Source of the DNA: Cotesia glomerata
Lineage: Eukaryota > Arthropoda > Insecta > Hymenoptera > Braconidae
DNA: 64,000 nucleotides
Direction: 5' to 3'
Assembly: GCF_020080835.1 (NCBI RefSeq)
Contig: NC_058161.1
Location: forward strand, 6,426,001 to 6,490,000
Made by a program: the position numbers and the translations under genes. This document shows positions 34,325-47,421 of the stretch, piece by piece (positions within the stretch are counted from its first letter, which is position 1; each line of letters opens with the position of its first letter). The notes below the pieces were generated by a model, which had not been told where the DNA came from, did no database searches, and was given only the letters and a program-made list of their open reading frames with translations.

Positions 34325-37300
34325 TGTTTATTTTCTTTGTTTACTTATTTGTTTACTGAATATTCCGAATTCTCAGTACTCTAGCTCATGCGATTTTTGT
34401 TCTTGATTTTAGACTTAGCTAGAGCATGTTGAGGACGTTTTTAGGGGTTGCGTTGTCCAATAGGACGCTATTTTAGGTGTGGAGAAAATTCTTATTACAA
34501 ATACTCCAGAGTACGCAACAACAAACGTCATAATATTAAGTTATATTACACTATACTATTTTAAATATATATAAAAATAAATGCATTAAGAATATCTACG
34601 AAAAAGTAGAAATGGGTTGTTGTTATTATTATAGTACATTAGTTATAATTATTGATTTTTTTGGAAACATATTTTCTATCAATATTAAATATTAATTATC
34701 TTAAAAAATATCCTGACTCCAGAGAAAAATCAAAAGAAAAGCCACAATCCATAAGAATACATTTACAACTCTATCATAAGTGACTTAACAGAACGTAATA
34801 ATACATTCAATCATAGCATGTCTATCCAAGAAGCTTGCTCAATGAAATAGCGCATTAACCAATCTGCCATAAAAAAATACTAAAATTAAAACTTTTCTAA
34901 ATCAAAGTCTTCGATACTATAGCTGTCAAATAAATTCTTGCTCTAATATAATATTTAGATAAATATCTACAAGGGGGGTTAACCATTTTCATTTTCATTT
35001 TTTTGAACGAAATTTCCATTTGAATTTATTGATATATTTTTTTTGAAAAATACATAAAAAAAATGAATTAAAAAAAAAAAAAAATGATTATCACAATTTT
35101 AACAAATTTACAAAAAAAATTATAAATTTAAAAAAAAATTGTGATATTGAACTTTTTTTTTTTTAATTGTTCGTTTGTTTATGTACTTTAAAAAAAAAAA
35201 TATATCAAAAACATCAAAATAGATAAAATAGAAATTTTATCCAAAAACATGAGAGCCAAAATTTTGTCCAACTTTTGAAGGCAAAAAAGCTATCGAAATC
35301 TTTATTTTTTCCTTTCATAACATTTGTTATCATAAATCCACCGTAAAAACAAGGAGAATCAAAAAAACATTAAAAAATGTTAATTTTTCTCCTAGATATG
35401 GCCCAAAATAGGGTTGACCCCACTTGTAAATAATTACCAATATTCACCATCATTTATACTTTATCATCATAAAATTATTAATTAGCCTTATATTAACACT
35501 TCGACTATGAACATAATTTCAAAATGATTTTAAAAATATTCTATCTTATTAGTTTTATTTCTATTATAAAGTAATTTTATTTGCTTAATTAATTATGAAT
35601 GCGATGATTGCAATAAAAATTAAAAACTTTTACACGAAAAATTATTTTATCAATAATTTTAAACTTTCGACTGTGAAAATTCAACTAATAACGTTGATGT
35701 TAATAATTTAATCTACGGTAAATAATTTATTGAGGAGAATAGCTTTGATAGGTATGTTCTGACAGACCATGTTTAGATAGAGTTTTATTTTAAATAGCTA
35801 ATGGAAAATTTTTAAGTGCGCCAATCACATATTTACCATTGTTTCATTTTTTTTTATCACAATAAAAATACAGCCGGACAAAAAATTTTCAATAACAATT
35901 ACTATCATTCAAAACTTCCATTGGCAGAACAGACTGGTTGATAAAATAGCTTCTTTCATTACAATTCTTTGTTTAATTTTCTATTTTGTTCAACCATTCT
36001 CACTGATATCAACGAGTGATTTTGAATGATAGTCTTTGTTTTTGGCACTCATTTTTTTGGCAATAATTTCGTTGCAGTAGAACATGTTTAAATAATGACA
36101 AATTGTTATTGAAGAATTTCTCAGGTAGATATACTGCGACAAGTTTAGATTGAATGAATTATTATTATTCAGTAGTAATTTCTGGCAGAGTTGTAAATCC
36201 TTGTCGATAAATGATGATCTACGAAAATTAATTTATGGATTAATTTAAAAAAACGATTATTTTTTAAATAATGCAGCAAATTGCCCTTTGTTAACAAAAG
36301 GAACGCGCACTAATATTTTCTAATTTATTGCATCATTAATCATTATTGTTATTATTATTATTGTAAACATTATTGAGTAAGTACCACAGCAACTGCAAAA
36401 TAGCTGAACTCTTTAAAAGAAATAAAATAAAATAAATGAGACAGCTATCAAGTAGTTTATTTTGGCCAACGATACTAGCATGAATAAAAATAATTTATGT
36501 TCTATTCTCAGCATTAATATTGAAAAATTCAATTACATAATGAGTTATTAATAAAATAATTAATTTCTCTCAATATGTACTTACTAAAAATTTCTTCGCA
36601 ATCTTATAAACAAATAAATTTTCCGTAAATAATTAATAAATAATATTACATAGTTAAATAGCTGTCTAATACTAATTAAAATTTCATAATTACAGTTTAA
36701 ATGTAGACCGCGGTCCTCGTACTCAAAGTAATTAATAGCCAAAAAAAAAATAGCAATAAAATTTTATCTTTTAAAATTTTTTTTTTTAAACTTAAATAAA
36801 TAATATGATTGTAAGGATAAAAATTCACTGCAGTAATTACTGATTATTTATTTATGAAAATGAAAAATAAAATAACCCATTATTGAGATAAGGATATTTT
36901 TATAGAATAAAGTTGGTTAAAAATGAATGCATCCATAGTTTTTATCGATTTGGTGGATATATAGAGCATTACACTACTGGTGGCTTTGCTGAATAAATGT
37001 GCCACCATTATTGGTTGGGGTTCACGCCATTCAGTCAAAAAATCAGATGCCAAATATACAAGTAAAATTATTATTGTTGATATTTACTAAATATTTATTT
37101 CATTTGATACTCACATCAATTTCTATAACTATCTTCGGTGAAGAGTTTATTACACTTTTTAACCGGATTTATTTCGTGCGGTACACCGTAAACATCAAGA
37201 AACGAACGATCACTAACGCCACTAACACTCTCTTCTTCTTTTATTTCATTTTCCGTATTTTCCCATCATTATCTCCATTTCGCTGCTGCATTCTAGAGTT

Positions 37301-37573
37301 TACGTTGGTAGTTGAAACAATACTGACAACTGAAATTCAGTATACCCGGTTGATAATAATGTTGCTGATGGTAACAAACAGAATGTTAGAATTTTAAAAC
37401 TGTAACCTAGTCAAAATGATGAAATGTTGTGAAATGTAAATAAAAAAAAAAGTTTTAAATAAATAAATTTAACATGATCGAATTAAATTGTATGTTAAAA
37501 ATTGACAATTAAATTTATACTTTATTTCGATATAAGAAACTGTTTTTAATAACCGCAAAATAAAAATTTGATC
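34325..37573. other. YLPM1-COX11 intergenic stretch
   Basis: AT-rich, with the YLPM1 promoter presumably just above 34324. It contains a 457-bp TA-flanked inverted-repeat element at 34970-35426. A 132-codon frame at 36999-37397 has low-complexity, unfamily-like composition and is not called. Confidence 0.5.
34970..35426. mobile_element. TA-flanked inverted-repeat element (mariner-like)
   Basis: The left terminus is CAAGGGGGGTTAACCATTTT. The right terminus, reverse-complemented, is CAAGTGGGGTCAACCCTATT. Both are flanked by TA (34968-34969 and 35427-35428), the Tc1/mariner target duplication. No coding frame, so a MITE. Confidence 0.75.
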
Positions 37574-38423
37574 ATGTTGGTGAAATTTATAAATAGTGTA
37601 TGCCGAAAATATCCAAATAGACAATTTTTTACAAATACTGTAAAATTTGCGATAAGAGAATCTACAGAAGAAGAAATATTACGTCGAAATAAATTAAAAA
37701 CATCACATTATCTCACTGCACTTGGTGTAGTTTCAGTTGGTCTAGCTTATGCCGCAGTACCACTATACCGAGTTTTTTGTCAGGTGAAATTTTATATTTT
37801 TATTGTTGATATCTTACTACAATTAATTTCATAAAATTAATATGTTTTTAGGCAACAAGTTATGGAGGAACTGTAGGACACGATGCATCGATGGTTGACT
37901 CAATGAAGCCCGTTAGGGATAGAGAAATCCGGGTAGTATTTACAGCTGACACCGCAGCAGCTATGACATGGAACTTTAAGCCTCAGCAAAAAGAAATAAA
38001 AGTTGTACCAGGTGAAACAGCACTTGCATTTTATACAGCTACTAATCCGACAGATAAGCCAATTGTCGGTATTTCTACGTACAACGTTGTTCCATTTGAA
38101 GCAGGACAATATTTCAATAAAATCCAATGTTTTTGTTTTGAAGAACAACAATTAAATCCTCATGAACAAGTTAATAATTATCTTTATTTATTATTTTATA
38201 ACATTCATAATTTTTAATTCTACTCTCTAATATTAATGACAACTATGTTATGTTAAAGGTTGACATGCCAGTATTTTTTTATATCGACCCAGAGTTTGCT
38301 GAAAATCCACTAATGGAAAATTTGAGTGATATTACATTGTCATATACATTTTTTGAAGCTAAAAAAGGATTTAAATTACCAATACCAAGTTATGTAAAGC
38401 CACATACGACGCCGTCATCATGA
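37574..38423 (+). CDS. COX11: Cytochrome c oxidase assembly protein COX11
   Basis: Three exons: 37574-37783, 37852-38169, 38259-38423; 230 residues. COX11 is a mitochondrial inner-membrane copper chaperone that delivers copper to the CuB site of COX1. The basic N-terminus (FINSVCRKYPNRQF) fits a mitochondrial presequence. One membrane helix spans about residues 45-66 and ends in AVPLYRVFCQ. The conserved copper-binding CFCFEEQ sits at residues 163-169, followed by LNPHEQVDMPVFFYIDPEF and ITLSYTFF, all standard COX11 motifs. The ATG at 37574 was chosen as the first in frame. It converges on the tektin gene 172 bp away. Confidence 0.96.
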
Positions 38424-38594
38424 AGATTGTAGTTATAGCGGTTTGGATTAAAATGTACAAATGATATAATATTACTAATAAATTGTAATATAATAATAGT
38501 TAAACTATTAAGTACAGGTGATTGCCTACGTATTTTGACTTAATCTAAGTATTTTAATCGAATTAATTCAACTATTCTTTGGTACATGTAGCAA

Positions 38595-41286
38595 TTAAAA
38601 TCTAAAGAGAGCGTTAACTGGGTATGCACGACGTAAGCCACATACTTTTTCTTTATCAATATACATCGCGTCTATCTTTAATGCTAGATCATGCTCCAAT
38701 GAATTTCTTGTTCGTAGTAATCGTTGGTGTTGACATTCTATTTCCTTTAACATTCTGTGCATTTTGTCGACTTCTCGATTTACATTTTCAATTTCTTTTT
38801 GCAAGCTGTAATAGATTTTTTATATTATATACAAATATTTTATATTTTAATTAAGTAATTCAATTTACAAACCTAACGTGAGCATAATCACGACATAACT
38901 CCAATTCTGGTCTATGCATTCGTGCTTCTAAACGAGTATGAGCTACTTTCAGAGCATAACTCTTGTCAGCAATTGCTTTTCGGAGTACTTCCATATTTTT
39001 TTCAACATCAAATATTTCTTGTTGAACCTGAATAATTATTTATTGCGTTATGTTATTAATTATTATCATATGAAAAATTACAATTAGTCATAAAATACTT
39101 TGTGGAGATGTTGTTGTAGTTGGCTTTTAGCTTCCAGCATTTCAGAGCTACGACGAGCCAAGGCGTTATTGGAGTAAGTCCATGATTCCCACATTTCTCT
39201 GGATACACGATTGACTAATGATTCTGCCTCAGCACGCAATTGGACTGATTTAGCTCGTTCAGTTTGTGACTTTTGAACTATCCTATTAGCTGCATCTGCC
39301 CAAGTTTCTTGTTCTGAAACGCTAAAAAATTTTTTAGTTAATAGTCTTGATTTTTATACGATAATTTTTATAAAATTTCATTTACCATGGGTCATATTTT
39401 TCAATACCCGAATAATATTGTATACCATGACTGTAATTATTTAATTGATGGCAAAGTGTATCAATTCCTAATGCGCTCTCTTTATTTTTCATATCTAGTT
39501 GTAACTGATTCTGAGAAGCTCGACAGTTTCGTAACTTAACAAAAAAAACATTCATAATATTTTTTATTACAATATATTAGCCTATAATTTTATTTTTTTA
39601 ATACTCACCTGATCTTTGACTCTATCAAGACACGCTTCTAATTTTTTTTGACTTGATCGAAGATTTGATAATTCAGAAAGAAGACATTTTTCTGAATCAT
39701 CGTGTACAAGTTCAGTTCCTAAAATAAAAAAAGCAAGAGAATTAAAAAAAAATTTTCATAATTTATATTCCTAGCTAATTATGCCGTTACAAGCCTTTTC
39801 TAGCTTCACGATGATAAAGACACTCTTCAGCAATGTGTAGTGGTCCTTCGATATCCTGAACAGCTTTTTCTAACACAGCCCGACAATCTTGAAGTCTTTC
39901 GCACTCTTGAATAAGTCTTTCTGATTCAGATGCTACTTCATTTCTCCAAAAAGTAACGTCAGTAATTCGTTCGCCTAATCTGCGATCGGAATCATGTTGG
40001 AAGTTTTGAATTTTTTCTTCTGCAGCTCTAAAAAAATTTATTAATAAATAACAGTATTAAAATGTAAATAAATTATTTATTTGTCGTACAAAATATGACA
40101 AACTATTCATCAATCAATTGATTAATTAATTACGATAATTAAAACAGCTTAATGTAAACTAAATAAATAATTACCGCATAATTTTTACAGCGTCATTTCT
40201 TATGCGCTCCGAGTAGTAAGTATTAGCATCAGCTTCATTATAATACTTTATTTGTTTTTGAAACCACTCATTTGGAGTATAACGAGTATGAAGAGCTGAT
40301 TGTGATGCATGAACAGGATTTCGTCGAAATCCAGTCACGAGATTTGGAAATTTTAATGGTTCAGTAGACATTTCAGTTACTGGATCCACTGCATAATTCG
40401 ACACACACTTTGTCGATCTATATAAAAAATAATTATATTGAAGTTAGCAATCATTTGACCATTTTTTAATTTTTTTAATAAATAAATTTGCTCCGAAAAA
40501 TTATTTCTAAAAAATTGCATTTTTTATTTTTTTAATTTTCTAAATGTCAATTTATTTTGTCATTTTCTCTGACATAATTTATTTGTTAAAAAATTATTAA
40601 AATTATAAAATATCTGCTAAATTAATTTTCATAAAAAATAAAAAAATTTTTAATTTATTTTTTCTTAAAGTTCATTAAAAAATATATTTTTATTTAAATA
40701 ACACTCTAATTAGCAGAAATTTGACCATTTTTTTATTTTTCTTTAAAAATAAATTAAGTCTAGAAATGATATTTATAATTTTTTAGAGCTTCTAAAGATA
40801 GAATTTTTTAAATAAATTTTTCTTGCTAAAATTTATTTGTTAAAAAAATTCTAAAAATTGTCAGATGTCTCTCAATTTATGACATTCAAGTTAGCAGTCA
40901 CTAGAAAATTTTTTAATTTTTTTTTAACAAAAAAGTTTATTCTAAAAAATTATTTTGAAAAAATTGCATTATTAATTTTTTAAAATTTCTACATGTCAAT
41001 TTTTTTTATAATTTTTTTTTTGCCATAATTTATTTGTTAAATAAAATTCTAAAAATTATTAAATATCTGCTAAATTTATTTTCATTCTCAATTTCAGTAT
41101 AATTTATTTAATTAAAATAATGTAAAACTATAAGCTAGCAAAAAATAAAAAAATAATCAAACGTTAAACTTACAATGGAACCAACTGAACATTTTCATAT
41201 CCAATATTCGGGCGCCAAGGCATTAGCGAATGAACTCTCTTGCAATCACTTCCACGAACTGGAATAGCAGGCTCCAAACAAGCCAT
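38595..41286 (-). CDS. Tektin (tektin-3-like)
   Basis: Eight exons in transcription order: 41286-41174, 40417-40175, 40027-39795, 39718-39609, 39534-39386, 39321-39099, 39027-38873, 38805-38595; about 478 residues. Coiled-coil filament protein of axonemal doublet microtubules, expected in sperm flagella or mechanosensory cilia. Landmarks are MPWRPNIGYENV near the start, YTPNEWFQKQ, CLYHREARKGTELVHDD, and MHRPELELCRD, the variant of the tektin signature RPNVELCRD; then LKIDAMYIDKEKVCGLRRAYP at the C-terminus. The subclass is a guess from the N-terminal PWRP and YTPxEW. The exon 3 donor must be GC rather than GT. The first in-frame ATG at 41286 is taken as the start; an upstream exon is possible. 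Confidence 0.9.
40436..41075. repeat. Dispersed repeat family B in tektin intron 1
   Basis: AT-rich degenerate repeats of a unit containing TTAGCAGTCA/TTTGACCATTTTTTAATTTT, AAAAAATTGCATTTTTAATT and CATAATTTATTTGTTAAA. Related copies lie at about 46416-47010 and 57510-57910. Confidence 0.55.
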
Positions 41287-41419
41287 TGATGATCCAACAG
41301 TAGCCCAAGGTTGAATTAGCTATCAAAAAAATTTTAAATCAGCAATAACTAAATTAATAACAAACAATAAGTAAAACAAATCAAAAGTTTTAATTATATT
41401 TTCTATCAGTAATTCCAAT
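41287..41419. promoter_or_regulatory. Short divergent promoter between tektin and NUBP1
   Basis: The two proposed start codons are 133 bp apart on opposite strands, so the genes probably share a bidirectional promoter. No clear core element was recognised. Confidence 0.45.
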
Positions 41420-43779
41420 ATGGCTGATATACCAACAAATGCTCCAGAACGTACGTACTTAATGACAAGTATAAGTAGAAATAAATAAATATAATTAAAA
41501 ATTACCTAACATATCTTTTAAAATAAAAAAATTTTAACTCATATTAATAATAAAAAACATAATTATAATAATATTAAGGAATTGTTTTTAAATTAAACGT
41601 AATTGATAGGTTACGTCAGCTACATGACAGTTGATTAAAATTTTAATTTTTTTTCTTTACAGACTGTCCTGGAACAGAAAGTAATGATGCAGGAAAGGTA
41701 TCAGCATGTGCTGGTTGTCCAAACCAAAATATTTGTGCGTCAGGTGCAACAAAGCAACCTGATCCAGGAATCGAATTAGTAAAAAAGAGGCTCGCTGATG
41801 TGAAAAATAAAATTTTAGTATTATCAGGCAAGGGTGGTGTTGGTAAAAGCACAATGACTTGTTTAATAGCACGTGCTTTAGCTGCAGACAGTGCAGATAG
41901 AAATGTAAGTAAAGAAACTTTTTTATTTATTAAGTAAGCAAGTGTAAAAATTTTCTATTAGAGTTATTGTGGAAAATAACAAAATACTTACTTTCTTGCC
42001 TAAACCTAGAACATCAATCTGGTTTTCAATGTACATCGTTCCATGTCAAGGACTAAAAACATTGTACAAGCATTGATCCTATAAGCTCCGAAAATTCACC
42101 ATCTATCTATAGCGATTCGCTATTTGTGTCGTATCAGCTTGTACCAGCTTCTTATTGATTACTAATGCATACTCGCGATTCAATGTTTTATGTTATTGCT
42201 CTTGGATTTTGTCTTTAAACTCCTGAACCTATGAATGCAAAAATGATATTATTGCCATTATTTATTTTATTGATAATTGTAATTAATTTGCTTTCAGGTT
42301 GGTGTATTGGATATCGACATTTGTGGCCCGTCACAACCAAGAGTCTTGGGAGTTGTTGGAGAACAAATACACCAAAGTGGTTCTGGCTGGTCTCCAGTTG
42401 TATGTCTTTTTTTTCTATTTATTTATTTACATAAATTGAAGATATGAGAAGAAGGTGTTCTGCAATTTTTTTAATGTTATTATTATTTTTTTTTACTTAC
42501 ACAAGTATATATTTTGTATACGATATTTTGGCAGAGTATAATTTCTAATACTACAAATTTATTAACCCTCGGAGTACACTGAGGATCATTTTGACTCCAG
42601 AATTTTTTTTATCCTAAAATATTTCTCGAAAATAAGTTCATTTTTGATTAATTTTTTCAACATTAAAAACTATTTAATTTAGAATAATAATTATTGTATT
42701 CATCAGAACATTGTTTTACCTACCAAAAATTTAATAACCTGAATTCCGATAAAATGCATAGTTTCTAAGATATAATTCTTCGAAAGTCAAGTAGGATCAA
42801 TTTAACCTCGTGTCTACTTTCAAGTTCTGTTTGGAGGTGTATACTCCGAGGGTTAAAATTTTAATTGCACTTCATAACATCTTCTTGCACTCTTAGATTA
42901 TTTTTTAATAAAAATTTATTCAATATTTTATTTTTGCAGTATGTAGAAGATAATTTGTCACTTATGTCAATAGCCTTTTTATTAAATAGTCCTAGTGATG
43001 CTGTTATTTGGCGAGGACCTAAAAAAAATGGTAAAATATATTTTTTATAATTTATAAATATTAAACTTCTGATACCTTAAATTTTTTTCATATTTGAATT
43101 TTATATATACTTTTTACAGGAATGATTAGACAATTTTTATCAGAAGTTGATTGGGGTAATTTGGATTACCTAATCTTAGATACACCACCGGGTACATCTG
43201 ATGAACATTTATCGGCAACTACATACTTGAAAAATACAGGAATAACGGGAGCAATTATTGTTACTACTCCTCAAGAAGTAGCTTTGCTTGATGTCAGAAA
43301 AGAAATAGATTTTTGTAAGAAAGTTAAAATTCCTATTCTGGGTACTGTTGAGAATATGAGTATTTTTGTTTGTCCAAAATGCAAAGTAAGTGTCATTTTT
43401 AAATTCTCGATAAAGGTATATTTTATTTTAACTAATTAAGTAATTACTAATTTATTTATTTATTTATTAGAATAGCGCTGAAATATTCCCAGCATTGACT
43501 GGAGGTGCCCGAAATATGGCTGAGGAAATGAATGTTGAATTTTTAGGCTCTATTCCCTTGGATCCACTGCTAGCACGCTGTTCTGATGAAGGTAAAAACA
43601 TTTTTACTGAAATGCCCGAATCACCAACAATTGCTGCGCTCAAAAAAATTGTTACTCGTAAGTCAAACTTATTTTTAAATCGTTGAAATATTGAGTAGAT
43701 AAATATAAAATTAATTTATTTAACAGGGATCATTGACAAGTGCGAAAACAGTGAAATGAAAACAGCAGAAGCTGAATAA
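41420..43779 (+). CDS. NUBP1: Cytosolic Fe-S cluster assembly factor NUBP1
   Basis: Seven exons: 41420-41450, 41663-41904, 42298-42399, 42940-43030, 43120-43385, 43471-43657, 43727-43779; 323 residues. NUBP1 (yeast Nbp35) is a P-loop NTPase scaffold that, with NUBP2, builds 4Fe-4S clusters in the cytosol. The N-terminal ferredoxin-like cysteines are at residues 12, 26, 29 and 35 (13-2-5 spacing as in the family). The deviant Walker A SGKGGVGKS is at 65-73. Then DIDICGPSQPRVLG, LDTPPGTSDEH, and the C-terminal cluster motif VCPKC. Intron 3 contains a TTAA-flanked element. Intact and of normal length. Confidence 0.97.
42566..42852. mobile_element. TTAA-flanked inverted-repeat element (piggyBac-like MITE)
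   Basis: 287 bp starting CCCTCGGAGTACAC and ending GTATACTCCGAGGG, immediately flanked by TTAA on both sides (42562-42565 and 42853-42856). This matches the target preference and CCC terminus of piggyBac. No coding capacity. Located in NUBP1 intron 3. Confidence 0.85.
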
Positions 43780-44023
43780 TAATAATACAATAAAAAATTC
43801 CAAACTTTATAAATTTATTATCATAAGTATATTAATAATGCATTACAAAAAGTGTTATTTATATTTTAATCATGTGTTATTATTAAAATAGAAAATTTTT
43901 TCACACATAAGTTCCATTTTTATTTTCAGTTCGGTAATTCAATTACCAATATGATGCACAGTGGAAAAAATGATACGATAAAGTCATAAAATTATAGTTC
44001 ATGATGATATTTACCGTAAAATG

Positions 44024-45362
44024 TCACGTACAATAATCATGATCTGACTCATTAAAAATATATCGATAAATTACACTTTCAGCCTCTTGCTCAACACTAT
44101 AAGATGATTTGTCAGTGTCGATACTGTTAGTAGCGACATATCTAAATATTTTGTTCATATTTTCTTGTTCATTATCATTAATCGACATTGTCGATTTATC
44201 TTCATCTGGAATATAAGCTTCATATCTAAATATTTCAGTCTTTTCATTGTCATTTTCTAGCTGTTCGCACTTTACCGTAACCGGTGCAATAAAATTTGGA
44301 TTGTTTAATTCTGACATTTCATCCATCTGCAAAAGAATTATATAATGAATATTTACACTAGTAATTTAACCATTAAAACAGATAAAAAAGAATATTTACC
44401 AGGCTTTTGTCATTTGGATTTAATTTTTTTATTATCATGAGTAATTTTAAGTGATTATCGTTTAACTGCTTATTTTTTTTCTTCACTATTTGGATTTGTT
44501 TTTGAAGTTCCGAAATACGGTTTCTAGCTTGTTGAAAATAAAACCTTGCATTTTGCGGTGAATCCATATCTTCTATACTAAAATCACCTTCAAAGTATCT
44601 GCGTCTACGAGTTGAATTCTCACAATTTTTCAAATTCATTTCAGATATCATTACAGTATTAGAATTTAATGCATCTGCGTGTCTTGAATCATTTTCTAAT
44701 AATTCATCAGATTTTATAACTGGCGACGGATTATCTGAATGTATTCTTTAAAAAATAAAAAATTTATAACTACTTAAATATATTTTCAATTATGATAATG
44801 GTAAAGAAAAAAATACAACAATTAAATAATAAATTGCATACTTACTCATTCTCATTACATTCGCTTGTTTGTTTACCCACAGGAACAATATTTGGTTGTC
44901 TGCGTACAGAAATAATATTTGGCGAAGTAAATTTTTTTCTTGTTTTAATAACTTTGTTATCATTATTGTCATTATCACCTATAAACAGTGTTGGTATAGC
45001 ATCGGATCGTAATGATCTACCTCGACCAAAATGCCTTGGAATAAACGATTCATCAGTAAAATGACGGGAACAAATTCGAGAAATAGATGAAAATTTTAAA
45101 TTATTTATTGCTAGAATTGAAAACCATTGTTCCTTCATTTTTTCATCCTTTGGGAGTCTGAAAATATAAATGTATGAATGTAGAAACTCAGGTTACTCAA
45201 AAAAATTCATACAAATTAATCTAATAATTAAAATAATTATTATTATTGAATTTTAAACAAAGAGAATATTAAAAATAAAAATAAAACTTACTGATAAAAT
45301 GATAATGGACTTTCTTTTTTATATCTTGCTCTGCAGCTGGTTACAATACATCGGAAACCCAT
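44024..45362 (-). CDS. THAP-domain protein
   Basis: Four exons in transcription order: 45362-45292, 45157-44846, 44745-44400, 44326-44024; 343 residues. The N-terminal C2CH THAP zinc finger reads MGFRCIVTSC then SFYQLPKD, W, ICSRHF, FIPRHFG and LRSDAIPTLF, i.e. the conserved C-x4-C...C-x2-H signature, the tryptophan and the AVPTIF-like end. It predicts sequence-specific DNA binding in the nucleus. Residues about 195-230 form a short coiled coil (QQARNRISELQKQIQIVKKK), as in several THAP proteins. The acidic C-terminus contains three similar IFRYEA/IFRYVA/IYRYIF motifs. Orthology within the THAP family was not determined. Its 3' end converges on NUBP1. Confidence 0.9.
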
Positions 45363-45868
45363 TTTTTAAATAAATTTATTTATAATATAACCAATAGTTT
45401 AAATAAATTATTGAAATATCTGAAGAATATTGATAATTTAAATAATTTAATGATTGTTCACTCTAAAAGTAATTTAAATAGTTGATAACAATGATAGTTT
45501 GTAAAGAACTGTCATGTGATAAAGTAATAATATACAGGTTGGGTTAAACTAGTATTGTTATTGTATGTGAGAAGCTTTTTTAAGTCTTCGGGAATTTCCG
45601 TATTTTCCGAATGAATGATATACTAGTAATATAATGTGTGATTTGTAAAAAATTAAATAAAAATAAAAGGATGTTTTAATTTAGGTATGATGTACATTGA
45701 ATTTGAATTTAAAATTCTTGGGTTAAAAATTTTTGAATACTAAATGTACTTTAAATAAAAATTCCGCACCGAGAATACTCGAAGACAGTTTATAACTTCA
45801 AAAGCACTATAGCATGGAGAATCATATGATTTTGTTGACACGATGGGATTTTATCGTGGACTAAAAAC
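45363..45868. other. Divergent spacer between THAP and BLOC1S5 genes
   Basis: 506 bp, AT-rich. It must hold both promoters; no specific element was recognised. Confidence 0.4.
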
Positions 45869-47289
45869 ATGGCGTCAGTGATAAAAGGTGTGAGATAAAA
45901 TTAATTTAACTTGAAAATAAAGTAATTAAATAATTAATTAATATTTTTTTCATCATATTTAAGTAATGAAAAAAATAATTAATTTATTTGTTAAATAGTT
46001 TATGTCATTAAGAATAATTTTAATTAATTACACTTGTGAATACTTGTGTAGACATTGGTGAAATTTGGAGCAGACTATTTGATCACCGCCCGTTTTTACA
46101 AGGTGAATTATCGTATTTTGTACGAGAATTTGAGGTAATTCATTACATACTTTATTTTTATTTATTTAACAAAGATGGCATTCAAAATTAAATTGTTTTT
46201 TTAGGAAAAACGTGGTGATAGGGAAGTTGAACGATTATTTAAAATTTTGGAGTACTCTACAGAACTTGAACAAAATCAAATTGATCGGGCGGAACAACTT
46301 GGAGATTGTCATCTGCCAAGTTTAAAAGCTAATGCCGACGTTGCACTGACTATGTGTGAAAGGATAATACAAAGAGAAAATAAATTTAATACTGTGAGTA
46401 TTTTTTTAGATGATACTGAAGTTAGCTGAGCTGCCAATTTACAAAAATTTTTTTAACAAATTAATTCTAATAAAAAAATGCTTTAAAATATTTCTACAAA
46501 TATTTTTTTTTTTTAATGTTCACATGTAGAATTTAATGATATTGAAGTTAGCTGACAGGTGTCAATTTTTTAAATTATTATAACAAATCAATTACAATCA
46601 AAAAATGCTTTAAAATGACATTAAAGTTAGCTGTCATTTGACCAGTTTCTTATTTTATTTAAAATTTAAATTAATTTTAAAAAATTGCATTTTTAATTTT
46701 TTTAAATTTCTACATGCCTATTTTTTTTATTATTTTATTGCCATAATTTATTTGTTAACAAAAGTTCTAAAAGTGATTAAATATGCTAAATTAATTTTCA
46801 TTGCTTTAAAAAATTTCCACTTGAAATTTTTTTTAATTTTCACATGCGAAATTTTTTTGTTGAATTTTTTTCATAATAATTTCACTGTCATAAATTTCTA
46901 AAAAAATTTATAGTACATGTCAACTTCAGAGTATAGAATTTTTTTTTTTTTTTTTTTTAATAATTTTATTGCTATAAAATTAAAAAAAAAACTTTTTAAT
47001 GTCAGACAACTTCAGTGTCCTTTAGTACTTTTGAACCTGTTTAGTTCTAGATAATCAGATTCAATGTACTGTGGTTAATTGTTTATTTATTATCCGACAA
47101 TTTTTCTCATGTTTATCACAGGATAGCAAAATAGCTGAAAATAGAGAACTACGAAAAGAAGAATGGAAAAAATTTATCAATGATATGAGTGATAAGTGTC
47201 GTAAAGTTGACGCAACATTTAACGAAAAAGAAGAAGAGTTAAAAAAATTTTACGTTGACTTAGAAAAAAAACTTCATATCAATCCTTAA
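45869..47289 (+). CDS. BLOC1S5: BLOC-1 subunit 5 (Muted)
   Basis: Four exons: 45869-45887, 46052-46134, 46205-46393, 47122-47289; 152 residues. Subunit of the BLOC-1 complex in biogenesis of lysosome-related organelles (in insects, pigment granules). The diagnostic block is DIGEIWSRLFDHRPFLQGEL then YFVREFEEKRGDREVERL, matching the Muted family, followed by heptad coiled coil to the C-terminus (RKEEWKKFINDM, EEELKKFYVDLEKKL). The first exon encodes only MASVIK. Intron 3 (about 730 bp) is filled with repeat family B. Shorter than the human protein mainly at the N-terminus. Confidence 0.88.
46416..47010. repeat. Dispersed repeat family B in BLOC1S5 intron 3
   Basis: At least three imperfect units beginning GAAGTTAGCTGAC/GTCATTTGACC with AAAAAATGCTTTAAAAT cores; AT-rich. 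Similar to 40436-41075 and 57510-57910. Confidence 0.55.
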
Positions 47290-47421
47290 CTATTTTTTAC
47301 TTTAAATTCATAATTTCAAGTATTTTACCTAAATATTTTATTTTCACGAATATTAAATATTTGGTTATCTAAAAATTTTTTTTTATTTTTTCTTTTTGTT
47401 AGTTATTTTTATTAATTTAAT

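Noticed and set aside
36999..37397. 132-codon plus-strand frame
   Set aside because: Hydrophobic low-complexity composition, no family landmarks, no splice-linked neighbours; AT-rich chance frame.
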